A DNA stretch of 9,255 nt, taken from assembly GCA_026786065.1 (NCBI GenBank), contig JAJAYS010000250.1, positions 1 to 9,255 of the forward strand. Reading direction: 5' to 3'. The notes under the pieces are model-generated. The model was not told the DNA's origin, did no database searches, and saw only the letters and a list, made by a program, of their open reading frames with translations. The stretch is from Polaromonas sp. Lineage in GTDB: Bacteria; Pseudomonadota; Gammaproteobacteria; Burkholderiales; Burkholderiaceae_C. Positions within the stretch are counted from its first letter, which is position 1, and every line of letters starts with the position of its first letter. This document shows positions 1 through 6,139 of this stretch, in pieces. The translations under genes were made by a program, and so were the position numbers.

Positions 1-243
1 CATCAGGACGTTGTAGCCCTTCATGCGCAAATGGCGCGCCAGCATGTCGTTGATGGTGTAGTTGCGCACATGGCCCATGTGCAGCTTGCCGCTCGGGTAA
101 GGCAGCATCGAGCAGGCGTAGTACTTGGGTTTGAGCTGGCCTTGCGGGTTGCGCGCCGCTTCGACGACGCGGTAGGCGTCGCTCGCATTCCAGTCGGCTT
201 GAGCGGATTTCTCGACGGCCTGGTGGTCGTATGGTTCTTGCAT
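1..243 (-). CDS. leuS: Leucyl-tRNA synthetase, N-terminal 81 residues (partial)
   Basis: This is the start of leucyl-tRNA synthetase, the cytoplasmic class I enzyme that charges tRNA-Leu with leucine using ATP. The reading frame starts at the ATG at 243-241 ([12 protein letters not shown]...) and stays open to the window edge, so about nine tenths of the protein is missing. The class I HIGH signature is visible as HMGH at residues 55-58, within a conserved context ([16 protein letters not shown]). The E. coli enzyme has its HMGH at about residue 49, so the start fits. The N-terminus (MQEPY) also resembles the usual family start. The KMSKS loop, editing domain and anticodon-binding domain lie outside the window. 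No clear ribosome binding site precedes the ATG. The gene lies downstream of exbD on the same strand with a 158-bp gap, so it probably has its own promoter. Identification is very secure. Confidence 0.97.
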   Translation of the reverse strand, partial: MQEPYDHQAVEKSAQADWNASDAYRVVEAARNPQGQLKPKYYACSMLPYPSGKLHMGHVRNYTINDMLARHLRMKGYNVLM

Positions 244-266
244 GAGGCTATTCTAAAGGCTGATAA

Positions 267-294
267 ATTTAAGAGATTTCAGGCTTTTTGCCAA
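267..294 (-). promoter_or_regulatory. Possible sigma-70 promoter for leuS
   Basis: On the minus strand a TTGGCA box (294-289, five of six matches to TTGACA) is followed after 16 bp by TTAAAT (272-267, four of six matches to TATAAT). This would start transcription about 15-20 bp before the leuS ATG. It lies in the only AT-rich stretch between exbD and leuS. The -10 match is poor and the area overlaps repeat-like sequence, so this is a weak candidate. Confidence 0.3.
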
Positions 295-309
295 TCAATA
301 CCGGCGTTT

Positions 310-329
310 GTAGCTACAAAAATAGTAGC
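310..329. repeat. Short Comamonadaceae-type intergenic repeat, copy 1
   Basis: The plus strand reads GTAGCTAC (an 8-bp palindrome, 310-317) and then continues to GTAGC at 325-329. GCTAC (313-317) and GTAGC (325-329) can form a 5-bp stem with a 7-nt loop. The 17-mer GCTACAAAAATAGTAGC (313-329) matches 14 of 17 bases of a second copy on the minus strand at 7380-7364. From memory, AGCTA(T/C)nAAAAnAGTAGC-like motifs are common between genes in Comamonadaceae. That attribution is recall, not a search. Confidence 0.55.
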
Positions 330-339
330 GGCTGGGGCG

Positions 340-380
340 GTCGCAGGAGCGACGCAAGCGGGTCGGGGGCTGCGCCGACC
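340..380. repeat. Two small GC-rich hairpins downstream of exbD
   Basis: GTCGC (340-344) pairs with GCGAC (349-353) around an AGGA loop. GGTCGG (361-366) pairs with CCGACC (375-380) around an 8-nt loop. Both lie just past the exbD stop codon. Neither is followed by a T-run on either strand, so they are not classical intrinsic terminators. They may still mark the 3' end of the exbBD transcript. Confidence 0.35.
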
Positions 381-401
381 GGGGCGCAAGCAACGCGCGC
401 T

Positions 402-827
402 TCAGTTTGAAGGTTTGAGTGGCTCGGCGACAAAGCCGATACGCCGCAGGCCGGCTTTTTGCGCCACGCCCAGCACCTCGACGACGCGGCCATAAGGCAC
501 GGCCTGGTCGGCGCGCAGTTGCAGCTCGGTGTCGGGGTCGGCGCTGGTGGCTTGCGCCAGGCTGGTGGCGAGGGCTGCCAAGTCAGTTTTTTGGTCGTTC
601 AAAAAAATCTGCGCGGCTGGGTCGATCACCACGCGGACGAATTTCGGCAGCTCGCCGGTCTGGGCAGCCTCGGTGCGCGGAAGGTCAAGCTTGATCGAAC
701 TCGCCAGCAGCGGCGCGGTGATGATGAAAATCACCACCAGCACCAGCATCACATCGACCAGCGGCGTGACGTTGATCTCGCTCATCGGCTGCGGGCCCTG
801 CGTGCGTTCGAGTCGGCCGAAACTCAT
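402..827 (-). CDS. exbD: ExbD/TolR-family biopolymer transport protein
   Basis: This is a 141-residue inner-membrane protein of the ExbD/TolR family, the partner of ExbB/TolQ in the proton-driven motor that energises TonB or TolA. It has a short cytoplasmic N-terminus (1-21), one membrane helix (about 22-42) and a periplasmic domain (about 45-141). The motif MSEINVTPLVDVMLVL is typical, and Asp25 matches the proton-carrying aspartate of E. coli ExbD. The C-terminal domain carries a conserved stretch around residues 104-136 (LRADQAVPYGRVVEVLG...). Translation from the ATG at 827 gives the usual N-terminal tail; Met15 is a possible but less likely start. A G-rich run (TGGGGG) just upstream is the only SD-like sequence and lies inside repeat-like DNA. 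exbB is 181 bp upstream on the same strand. No tonB, tolA, tolB or pal is in view, so ExbD versus TolR is decided on family resemblance only. Confidence 0.93.
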   Translation of the reverse strand: MSFGRLERTQGPQPMSEINVTPLVDVMLVLVVIFIITAPLLASSIKLDLPRTEAAQTGELPKFVRVVIDPAAQIFLNDQKTDLAALATSLAQATSADPDTELQLRADQAVPYGRVVEVLGVAQKAGLRRIGFVAEPLKPSN

Positions 828-1008
828 AGGCCCCCACGGTCGCGCACTGCGTGTCGCTCCCTGCCCCCCAAGGGGGCCGCTGCGCCTGCGGCCCGGCTAA
901 GCCGGTTCCGCGGCTCCTGCTGGAATGGCAGAGTCCACGTTGTTACTCCGCCTTTCTCTGGGAGTGGGCTGGGGTGAGGGCTCTGCTTAAAAAGAATGCC
1001 AGCGTCGC
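828..1008. repeat. Repeat-like sequence filling the exbB-exbD gap
   Basis: This 181-bp gap separates two genes that are usually adjacent. It holds a run of inverted repeats. CCCCC (865-869) faces GGGGG (872-876). GGCCGC (875-880) pairs with GCGGCC (888-893) around 7 nt. CCGGCT (893-898) faces AGCCGG (900-905) around one base. The minus strand at the exbB end reads CCCTCACCCCAGCCCACTCC, a wording common in dispersed intergenic repeats of many Proteobacteria. The segment at 840-920 resembles GC-rich repeats I recall from Comamonadaceae genomes. A frame through it on the minus strand (1012-824) gives a low-quality peptide with PHPSPLPEKG, typical of translated repeats and not of a gene. Confidence 0.6.
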
Positions 1009-1668
1009 TCACGGTGATCCGTTCTGCCTCAGATGTGAAAACAGCTCCCGCAAGTCCCGCGCAAAGCCTTCGAGATCGGCCTCGATACGCCCGATAGCCC
1101 GGCCGAACACGTTGTAGGCCAGCACAGCCGGAATCGCCACCGCCAGCCCGGCAGCCGTCATGATCAGCGCCTCGCCGACCGGCCCGGACACCTTGTCGAT
1201 GGTGATCTGCCCCGCGCCTGCCATGCCGACCAGCGCGTGGTAGATGCCCCAGACGGTGCCGAGCAGGCCGACAAAAGGCGCCGTCGAGCCGACCGTGGCC
1301 AGCAGCACCTGGCCGAACTGCAGCCGGTTGAGCCCGGCGTGCAGCGCATCGCGCAAAACCCGCGTCAGCTGCTGCGAGCGGTCGCCCTGCGACGCCAGCG
1401 TCGCGCCCTGCGGCAAATTGGTTGCGGCGACCATCAGTTGCAGCACCAGTTGCTCGCGGTCAAAGGCCGCCACGCGCTGGTGCGCCTGCTCCAGCGAGGC
1501 GGCTTGCCAGAACGCCGCCGTGCTGCGCGCCACGTCGCCGGTAGCGCGCTGCAGCAACCAGGCTTTCCAGACGATGACGACCCAGCTGGCCACCGACATC
1601 GCCAGCAACAGCAGCGCCACGCCCTGGCTGACCAGGCCGCCCTGCGTCATCAGCCCAAACAGGCTCAC
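1009..1668 (-). CDS. exbB: ExbB/TolQ-family proton channel protein
   Basis: This is a 219-residue integral membrane protein of the MotA/TolQ/ExbB family. With ExbD it forms the proton channel that powers TonB-dependent uptake (or Tol-Pal). Three membrane segments are visible: about 14-36, 120-145 and 165-188. The large cytoplasmic loop lies between the first two. Family motifs are GSTAPFVGLLGTVWGI (127-142) and PVGEALIMTAAGLAVAIP (163-180). The start codon is GTG (1668-1666), supported by AGAGGG at 1681-1676 with a 7-nt spacer. The next in-frame ATG would cut into the N-terminus (Met7). It lies 96 bp downstream of dapB with no terminator in between, so it is probably cotranscribed with bamE-dapB. 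The downstream exbD is displaced by repeat-like DNA. No tonB is nearby. Naming as ExbB and not TolQ is based on general similarity and the lack of tolA/tolB. Confidence 0.93.
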   Translation of the reverse strand: MSLFGLMTQGGLVSQGVALLLLAMSVASWVVIVWKAWLLQRATGDVARSTAAFWQAASLEQAHQRVAAFDREQLVLQLMVAATNLPQGATLASQGDRSQQLTRVLRDALHAGLNRLQFGQVLLATVGSTAPFVGLLGTVWGIYHALVGMAGAGQITIDKVSGPVGEALIMTAAGLAVAIPAVLAYNVFGRAIGRIEADLEGFARDLRELFSHLRQNGSP

Positions 1669-1675
1669 CGGGCCA

Positions 1676-1681
1676 CCCTCT
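1676..1681 (-). promoter_or_regulatory. Ribosome binding site of exbB
   Basis: AGAGGG on the minus strand lies 7 nt before the GTG at 1668. It supports that unusual start over the internal ATG at codon 7. Confidence 0.7.
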
Positions 1682-1764
1682 GCACGGCGCTGGCAGACCG
1701 GGTCTTCACGCTATCCACGCGGCTCGGGTGGGTCGCACGCCGTGCTGCGCGCGGCCGCCCACGC

Positions 1765-2604
1765 TCACTTCAAGCCCAGTACGTCGGCCATGTCGAACAG
1801 CCCGCATGACTGGCCGTGCAGGAAGCGGGCGGCGCGCAGGCTGCCCTGGGCGTAGGTGGCGCGGCTTGAGGACTTGTGGCTGATCTCGATGCGCTCGCCG
1901 GTGCCCGCGAACAACACCGTGTGGTCGCCGACGATGTCGCCGCCGCGAATCGTCGCAAAGCCGATGCTCGACGGGTCGCGCTCGCCGGTCACGCCTTCGC
2001 GGGCGTACACCGCGCATTCTTTGAGGTCGCGCCCCAGCGCGTCGGCAATCACCTCGCCCATCTTCAGCGCGGTGCCCGACGGCGCATCGACCTTGTGGCG
2101 ATGGTGCGCCTCGATGATCTCAATGTCGTAGCCGGTGGCCAACGCCTTTGCGGCCAGCTCAAGCAACTTGAGCGTGACGTTGACGCCGACGCTCATGTTG
2201 GGCGCCATCACGATGGCGATGTCGCTGGCGGCCGCCTCGATCTCGCGCTTTTGCGCGCTTGAGAAGCCGGTGGTACCGATCACCAGCTTGACGCCGAGTG
2301 CCCGGCAGGCGGCCAGGTGCGCCAGCGTTCCCTCGGGCCGGGTGAAGTCGATCAGCACGCCGGCGTTTTTCAGGCCCTGTTGCAGATCGGCTTCGATGAC
2401 GATGCCGCTCTGACGGCCGGCAAAAGCCATCGCGTCGCTGCCAATGGCCGGGCTGCCGGCGATGTCTAGCGCGCCAGCGAGCTGGCAATCGCCACTGGCG
2501 GCAACCGCCTCGACCAGCATCTGGCCCATGCGGCCGCTGGCACCGGCAACAGCGATACGGTGAGGCCGCGCAGCGGCGGCGGCCTCGGTGTGGGGCGCGC
2601 TCAC
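1765..2604 (-). CDS. dapB: 4-hydroxy-tetrahydrodipicolinate reductase
   Basis: DapB reduces 4-hydroxy-tetrahydrodipicolinate with NAD(P)H in the diaminopimelate pathway, which supplies lysine and the meso-DAP of peptidoglycan. It is cytoplasmic and usually a tetramer. The 279-residue protein has the nucleotide-binding GASGRMG loop at 21-27 and GTTG at 110-113. APNMSVGVN lies at 134-142, and the substrate-site motif [15 protein letters not shown] at 165-179. By alignment with E. coli DapB, His167 and Lys171 are the catalytic pair. The length is close to the E. coli enzyme (273). The start is GTG at 2604-2602. Its first base is the last base of the bamE stop (TAGTG), and no in-frame ATG precedes the Rossmann motif. 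No good SD is present, so translation is probably coupled to bamE. The first ~14 residues (Ala/His-rich) are poorly conserved. exbB follows after 96 bp. Confidence 0.97.
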   Translation of the reverse strand: MSAPHTEAAAAARPHRIAVAGASGRMGQMLVEAVAASGDCQLAGALDIAGSPAIGSDAMAFAGRQSGIVIEADLQQGLKNAGVLIDFTRPEGTLAHLAACRALGVKLVIGTTGFSSAQKREIEAAASDIAIVMAPNMSVGVNVTLKLLELAAKALATGYDIEIIEAHHRHKVDAPSGTALKMGEVIADALGRDLKECAVYAREGVTGERDPSSIGFATIRGGDIVGDHTVLFAGTGERIEISHKSSSRATYAQGSLRAARFLHGQSCGLFDMADVLGLK

Positions 2605-3218
2605 TAACGCGGGCTTTCGAGTGGCGGATAGGCGCCAGCGGGTTCCGTCGCGGGCTGGCTGGCGGCTGCGGGCTTCGACCCGGCGCGCGCGCTTGCAGCG
2701 GCAGCGCGGGACGCAGACTCTTTCTCTGCGGCCTGTAATTGCTCTTCAGTGGCCTGCAGCACCGGAACCTTGCCGAGTTCGCGCCGGGTATCGAGCTGGG
2801 CGATGAACTCGGTTTCGCTCGGCATCGGGTCGCCCTCGAAACGTTCGAGCTGGTCGCCCTTGAAATAGACGGTGTAACGATAGGACTGCGACGGCACGCC
2901 CTGACGGCGCAACGTGAACACGTAATCCCAGCGGTCAGCATGAAACAGGCTGACCAACAACGGTGTACCCAGGATTGCCTTGACCTGGTCGCGGATCATG
3001 CCGGGCCGCAATTGCCCGACCTGCTCACTGGAGACGAAGTTGCCTTGGATGACGTCGATGCGGTAGGGCGTTATCCAGTTGGCCGGGTTCAGCCGGCTTT
3101 CGCTGGTTTTTCCGCTGAGGGGGTCGCGGGTGCTGCTGCAACCAGCGAGCCCGACGCCGGTAAAAAGAACGAGCCCTGCGACCAGGACGCGGGGGCTGGA
3201 ACGGTATTTTGCGGGCAT
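2604..3218 (-). CDS. bamE: BamE (OmlA/SmpA) outer-membrane assembly lipoprotein with long Ala-rich tail
   Basis: BamE is a lipoprotein subunit of the BAM complex, which inserts beta-barrel proteins into the outer membrane. From the ATG at 3218 the protein has 204 residues. A lipoprotein signal peptide (1-26) ends in the lipobox LAGC, giving the lipidated Cys27. The SmpA/OmlA domain follows at about 50-145, with YRIDVIQGN (52-60), [10 protein letters not shown] (70-79), LGTPLL (83-88) and [11 protein letters not shown] (92-102). Residues from about 150 to 204 form a low-complexity tail rich in Ala, Glu, Ser and Pro. E. coli BamE is only about 113 residues, so this tail is extra. An alternative ATG at 3248 adds ten residues ([10 protein letters not shown]) before the signal peptide. 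Neither start has a clear SD, and I prefer 3218 because it gives a normal signal-peptide n-region. The gene diverges from fur, an arrangement known in Proteobacteria, and leads into dapB by a one-base overlap. Confidence 0.93.
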   Translation of the reverse strand: MPAKYRSSPRVLVAGLVLFTGVGLAGCSSTRDPLSGKTSESRLNPANWITPYRIDVIQGNFVSSEQVGQLRPGMIRDQVKAILGTPLLVSLFHADRWDYVFTLRRQGVPSQSYRYTVYFKGDQLERFEGDPMPSETEFIAQLDTRRELGKVPVLQATEEQLQAAEKESASRAAAASARAGSKPAAASQPATEPAGAYPPLESPR

Positions 3219-3248
3219 GAAATAAGGGGTAGGGATATGATCTTTCAT

Positions 3249-3345
3249 TGTACCGGCAGGGGTCTGCGGCAAGCCCGCCGCACCCTGCGCCGGCCCTGCG
3301 CGGCAACGGCCAAACAGTGCGCGCTGCGCCGGCCGGACCTTCCAA
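3249..3345. promoter_or_regulatory. Divergent bamE/fur intergenic region
   Basis: This 97-bp region must hold start signals for both fur and bamE. It is very GC-rich and I see no convincing -10/-35 pair and no Fur-box-like AT-rich palindrome. It contains an exact 11-bp direct repeat, CTGCGCCGGCC, at 3285-3295 and 3324-3334 (period 39 bp). fur lacks a clear SD directly before its ATG. Confidence 0.4.
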
Positions 3346-3804
3346 ATGACCAACATCGACGAACTCAAAAACACCGGCCTGAAGGCCACCTTGCCGCGCC
3401 TGAAGATCCTGCAGCTTTTTCAGAATGCGCGGCAGCGCCACATGAGCGCCGAAGACGTGTTTCGGGTGCTGCTTGAAGAGCGCGCCGACATCGGCCTGGC
3501 CACCGTGTACCGGGTGCTAGCGCAGTTTGAGCAGGCCGGCCTGCTGAACCGGAGCAACTTCGAGTCGGGTAAAGCGGTCTATGAACTCAACGAAGGCCAG
3601 CATCACGACCACCTGGTGTGCCTGGACTGCGGCAAGGTCGAAGAGTTTTACGACGCCGAAATCGAAAAGCGCCAGCAGGCGGTGGCTTTGGTGAAAGGCT
3701 TTGAGCTTGCCGACCATTCGCTTTCGCTATACGCCCACTGCACCAAACAGCCCTGCCCGAATCGCCCCAATTCGGGCATGGCGCCACCGCTGCACCGGCC
3801 TTAA
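3346..3804 (+). CDS. fur: Ferric uptake regulator Fur
   Basis: Fur is the cytoplasmic, Fe2+-responsive transcription factor that represses iron-uptake genes. The 152-residue protein has the N-terminal winged-helix domain (about 1-83), with the recognition helix in [18 protein letters not shown] (50-67). The dimerisation/metal domain includes [16 protein letters not shown] (86-101). Cys92 and Cys95 form the first CxxC, and the C-terminal Cys132 and Cys137 form the second Cys pair of the structural zinc site. The regulatory-metal ligands in HHDH and HSLSLYAHC are present. The length fits the family (E. coli 148). The start is the ATG at 3346. The last ~15 residues ([14 protein letters not shown]) are encoded partly by a perfect hairpin (3754-3778) and lack the His-rich tail of E. 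coli Fur. The gene diverges from bamE and converges on hprK with 21 bp between the stop codons. Confidence 0.97.
   Translation: MTNIDELKNTGLKATLPRLKILQLFQNARQRHMSAEDVFRVLLEERADIGLATVYRVLAQFEQAGLLNRSNFESGKAVYELNEGQHHDHLVCLDCGKVEEFYDAEIEKRQQAVALVKGFELADHSLSLYAHCTKQPCPNRPNSGMAPPLHRP
3754..3778. terminator. Perfect hairpin inside the 3' end of fur (possible bidirectional 3' signal)
   Basis: TGCCCGAAT (3754-3762) and ATTCGGGCA (3770-3778) form a perfect 9-bp stem with a 7-nt loop. It lies inside the last codons of fur and about 50 bp beyond the hprK stop on the other strand. No T-run follows on either strand, so a classical intrinsic terminator is not shown. It may act as an mRNA 3' end or a pause between the convergent genes. 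Confidence 0.45.
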
Positions 3805-3825
3805 CGCGCCACCACCACCACAATC

Positions 3826-4776
3826 TCAGTCGTCGCGCTCCATCGCCTTGCGGTGGCGCTCAACGAACTCTTCATAGGTGTTGATGCCGCGCAATTGCAA
3901 AATCGCGTTGCGCACCGCCGCCTCGACCAGCACCGCGATGTTGCGGCCGGCCTCAACCTGGATGATGACCTTGCGCACCGGCACACCGATCACATCCTGC
4001 GTCAGCGGCTCGTAGGGAATGCGCTCGTAGTCGCGCTCCAGAGTTTCGCGGCGCACCAGGTGAACGATCAGCTTCAGCCGCATTTTCCGGCGCACCGCGA
4101 TCTCGCCAAAGATGGCCTTTATGTCGAGCAGGCCGATGCCGCGCACTTCAAGCAGGTTTTGCAGCAGGTCAGGGCAGCGCCCTTCTATCGTGGTCTGGTT
4201 GATGCGGTACAGATCGACCGCATCGTCGGCCACCAGCCCGTGGCCGCGTGAAATCAGCTCCAGCCCCAACTCGCTTTTGCCCAGGCCGGATTCGCCGGTA
4301 ATCATCACGCCCAGGCTCAGGATGTCCATGAAAACGCCGTGCATCGAGGTGCGGTCGGCAAAATGCTTGGAAAGGTAGGCGCGCAGCACATCTATCACGA
4401 ACGCCGCCGATTCGGGGGTGGCAAACATCGGCAACTGCGCACGCTCACACATGGCGACCAAAGCGTCGGGTGCGTCAACCCCATCGGCCACGACCAGCAC
4501 TGGCGGCTCCAGCGTCATGATGCGCGACACGCGGCGGGTGCAGTCTTCGGCGCTTTCGCTGGTCAGGTACGCGACCTCGCGCTCACCGAGAATCTGCACC
4601 CGATACGGGTGGATGTAGTTGAGGTAACCGACGAGGTCGGCGCCCGACCGTGCAGCGCGCACCGCCACTTCGTCAAACCGGCGCTCGGACGCGCCCAGCC
4701 CGGCCACCCATTGCCATTTGAGCGTGGCCCGGTGGTCCTCGAACAAAACGTCTGCGCTGACAACGGTGGGCTTCAT
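3826..4776 (-). CDS. hprK: HPr kinase/phosphorylase
   Basis: HprK phosphorylates HPr of the phosphotransferase system on a serine, and also removes that phosphate. In Proteobacteria with a nitrogen-type PTS it helps control PTS phosphorylation and carbon/nitrogen regulation. It is cytoplasmic and hexameric. The 316-residue protein has an N-terminal domain (about 1-130) and the catalytic domain (about 131-316). The catalytic domain holds the Walker A motif GESGLGKS at 161-168, the conserved His146 in SMHGV and the acidic pair Asp184-Asp185. The HprK signature [10 protein letters not shown] lies at 210-219, and [14 protein letters not shown] at 277-290. The length agrees with the family. It starts at the ATG at 4776, without a strong SD. 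ptsN lies 100 bp upstream on the same strand, the usual pairing in Betaproteobacteria. The gene rapZ, often found after hprK, is absent; fur faces it instead. Confidence 0.96.
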   Translation of the reverse strand: MKPTVVSADVLFEDHRATLKWQWVAGLGASERRFDEVAVRAARSGADLVGYLNYIHPYRVQILGEREVAYLTSESAEDCTRRVSRIMTLEPPVLVVADGVDAPDALVAMCERAQLPMFATPESAAFVIDVLRAYLSKHFADRTSMHGVFMDILSLGVMITGESGLGKSELGLELISRGHGLVADDAVDLYRINQTTIEGRCPDLLQNLLEVRGIGLLDIKAIFGEIAVRRKMRLKLIVHLVRRETLERDYERIPYEPLTQDVIGVPVRKVIIQVEAGRNIAVLVEAAVRNAILQLRGINTYEEFVERHRKAMERDD

Positions 4777-4876
4777 GGGGTCAGATCGAAAAGGCGATCA
4801 CGCCTGGGAACCGCACCGCGCGGAAGGGCACGGCGCAGTGCTGCGCCGGCGGACGGCGAGCAGCGGGCCGGCGCCG

Positions 4877-5350
4877 TCAATTGCTGGTCTCGTGCACCGA
4901 TTGCCAGGCCTCGACCAAGCCGTGCAGGCCAGCCGCCGTGGTCGCGGTCTTGAGTTTTTCGCGCAGCGCGCTGTCGCTCAGCAGCTCGGCGATTTCCGAC
5001 AGGATTTCGAGGTGTTTCTGCGTAGCCGCTTCGGGCACCAGCAAAAAGATCAACAGGCCCACCGGATGTTCGTCCGGCGCGTCGAAACCGATCGGCGCCT
5101 GCAACAGAAAGATCGCCGCCATCGGCGACTTCAGGCCCTTGATCCGGCCATGCGGAATCGCCACACCGTGGCCAAGGCCGGTCGAACCCAGCCGCTCGCG
5201 TGCGAACAGGCTGTCAGTCACAAGGCTGCGATTTAGGCCGCGCTGATTCTCAAAGAGCAAGCCGGCCTCTTCAAAAGCGCGTTTTTTGCTGGTGGCCTCA
5301 ACCTGGACCATCACTTGGCCAAGGGGAAGGATTTGCGAAAGTCGATTCAT
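4877..5350 (-). CDS. ptsN: Nitrogen PTS enzyme IIA (EIIA-Ntr)
   Basis: PtsN is the terminal phosphate acceptor of the nitrogen-related PTS. It takes phosphate from NPr/HPr on a histidine and works by binding target proteins, not by transporting sugar. The 157-residue protein is a single PTS EIIA type-2 domain. The active-site motif GHGVAIPHGR (60-69) contains the phosphorylated His67, matching His73 of E. coli PtsN. The preceding RERLGSTGLG (51-60) and the later LLIFLLVPEAATQKHLEIL (99-117) are also typical. It starts at the ATG at 5350, with no obvious SD. hprK follows after 100 bp. hpf lies upstream on the same strand as in many Proteobacteria, but a strong terminator stands between them. 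ptsN-hprK therefore probably has its own promoter. A CATAAT box on the minus strand (5376-5371) is a possible -10, with no good -35. Confidence 0.96.
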   Translation of the reverse strand: MNRLSQILPLGQVMVQVEATSKKRAFEEAGLLFENQRGLNRSLVTDSLFARERLGSTGLGHGVAIPHGRIKGLKSPMAAIFLLQAPIGFDAPDEHPVGLLIFLLVPEAATQKHLEILSEIAELLSDSALREKLKTATTAAGLHGLVEAWQSVHETSN

Positions 5351-5405
5351 GGCGGTCGGTGGGTCGCCAAATTATGCACTTTGCAAGGGTGCGGCAGGCT
5401 GCGGA

Positions 5406-5441
5406 CACAAAAAAGCCGTTTGTTTCGTGCAAACGGCTTTT
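5406..5441 (-). terminator. Strong intrinsic terminator of hpf
   Basis: AAAAGCCGTTTG (5411-5422) and CAAACGGCTTTT (5430-5441) form a perfect 12-bp stem with a 7-nt loop. On the minus strand the stem runs into GGCTTTTTTGTG, giving a run of six T. It lies about 70 bp after the hpf stop and 56 bp before the ptsN start. It should end hpf transcripts and separate hpf from ptsN-hprK. Reading on the plus strand it has only four T. Confidence 0.9.
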
Positions 5442-5511
5442 GGCTCAGCTATCGGGCGGTGGGCGCGCAGTCAGCGCGCTGTGCAGCGGAGCGGGCGGAT
5501 GCGTGGGCGAA

Positions 5512-5847
5512 TCAGGCCTCGGCCTGGCGCTTCGCAGCGACGTGATGGTGGTCCTTGGTGCGAGTTTTGTAGCGGCTGACCTGGCGGTCTAGTTTGTCGG
5601 TCAAGTCGTCAACGGCGGCGTACAAATCGGAATGGGAGGACTCGGCAAAAATGTCGCGGCCCTTGACGTGCACATTGCATTCGGCCCGCTGGCGAAGTTC
5701 TTTTTCCTTCATGTTGTCGATGGTGAGCAGGACTTTGACGTCCACCACCTGGTCGAAATGTCGGCTGATCCGGTCTAGTTTGCTGGTCACATAACCGCGC
5801 AAGGCGGGGGTGACTTCGAGGTGATGGCCGCTGATCGTCAAATTCAT
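5512..5847 (-). CDS. hpf: Ribosome hibernation promoting factor (short HPF, YhbH)
   Basis: Short-type HPF binds the 30S decoding centre in slow growth and promotes inactive 100S ribosome dimers. From the ATG at 5847 the protein has 111 residues. It is a single HPF/RaiA domain beginning [14 protein letters not shown], with [14 protein letters not shown] (26-39) and the conserved [23 protein letters not shown] (67-89). The basic C-terminal tail [15 protein letters not shown] (94-108) has no dimerisation extension, so it is the short form. An ATG at 5880 is in frame but adds eleven unconserved residues. The start at 5847 is supported by GGGAG at 5859-5855 with a 7-nt spacer. In many Proteobacteria hpf follows rpoN, but here nothing like rpoN lies upstream; there is a noncoding region and divergent corA. 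A terminator follows the gene, so it is probably transcribed alone. Confidence 0.95.
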   Translation of the reverse strand: MNLTISGHHLEVTPALRGYVTSKLDRISRHFDQVVDVKVLLTIDNMKEKELRQRAECNVHVKGRDIFAESSHSDLYAAVDDLTDKLDRQVSRYKTRTKDHHHVAAKRQAEA

Positions 5848-5854
5848 AAGGAGA

Positions 5855-5859
5855 CTCCC
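5855..5859 (-). promoter_or_regulatory. Ribosome binding site of hpf
   Basis: GGGAG on the minus strand, 7 nt before the ATG at 5847, decides that start against the upstream in-frame ATG at 5880. Confidence 0.75.
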
Positions 5860-5951
5860 TACTGTTAAGGACGCATCCACTGCTGTGGATCCAGGTTGAA
5901 AACCCGCCCGGCCTTTGCAGGTCTGGCGGCGCGAGGCACTCTCTTAAATCC

Positions 5952-5980
5952 ACTATGCGCGTCCAGCACCGCAATTGCAA
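5952..5980 (-). promoter_or_regulatory. Candidate sigma-70 promoter of hpf
   Basis: On the minus strand TTGCAA (5980-5975) and CATAGT (5957-5952) are separated by exactly 17 bp, each with four of six consensus matches. Transcription would start near 5945, giving an hpf leader of about 100 nt. The matches are moderate only. Confidence 0.35.
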
Positions 5981-6063
5981 CCCTGAATTCCAGCAAATCA
6001 TGCAACGGTCTGAAAACGCCCGGCGCGCGGCCGCGACAACCCGACGCGCCGGCGTGGCTCCGA

Positions 6064-6072
6064 TGCCATAAT
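6064..6072 (+). promoter_or_regulatory. Candidate extended -10 promoter of corA
   Basis: TGCCATAAT is a TGn-extended -10 element (CATAAT, five of six matches). No good -35 box lies 16-18 bp upstream, which extended -10 promoters can tolerate. The start would be near 6079, giving a corA leader of about 215 nt. Confidence 0.4.
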
Positions 6073-6100
6073 TAAAGTGTCAAAAACGACGGAGAAATCC

Positions 6101-6133
6101 TTGGAAAGCAGCCCCAGTCGCCAAGGAGCCTAG
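6101..6133 (+). CDS. Possible leader peptide 1 of corA (10 codons, TTG start)
   Basis: GGAG at 6091-6094 lies 6 nt before a TTG that opens a ten-codon frame (MESSPSRQGA) ending in TAG at 6131. It lies in the presumed corA leader, shortly after the candidate -10. A 10-codon frame with an SD can arise by chance, so expression is speculative. No homology is recognised. Confidence 0.2.
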   Translation: MESSPSRQGA

Positions 6134-6139
6134 CTTTTA

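Noticed and set aside
31..495. 154-codon plus-strand frame over leuS and exbD
   Set aside because: It runs antisense to the leuS start and the exbD end and crosses noncoding DNA; the composition reflects GC-rich third positions of the real genes.
824..1012. 62-codon minus-strand frame between exbB and exbD (GTG start)
   Set aside because: Its translation (with PHPSPLPEKG) is typical of translated intergenic repeats; it overlaps both flanking genes and has no SD or recognisable domain.
3249..3345. Fur box controlling fur or bamE
   Set aside because: The interval is very GC-rich and contains nothing close to the AT-rich GATAATGATAATCATTATC consensus.
5970..6000. Possible sigma-54 promoter for hpf (TGG...TTGC on the minus strand)
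   Set aside because: The GG to GC spacing is 11 bp and not the required 10, and the TGGCAC box is poor.
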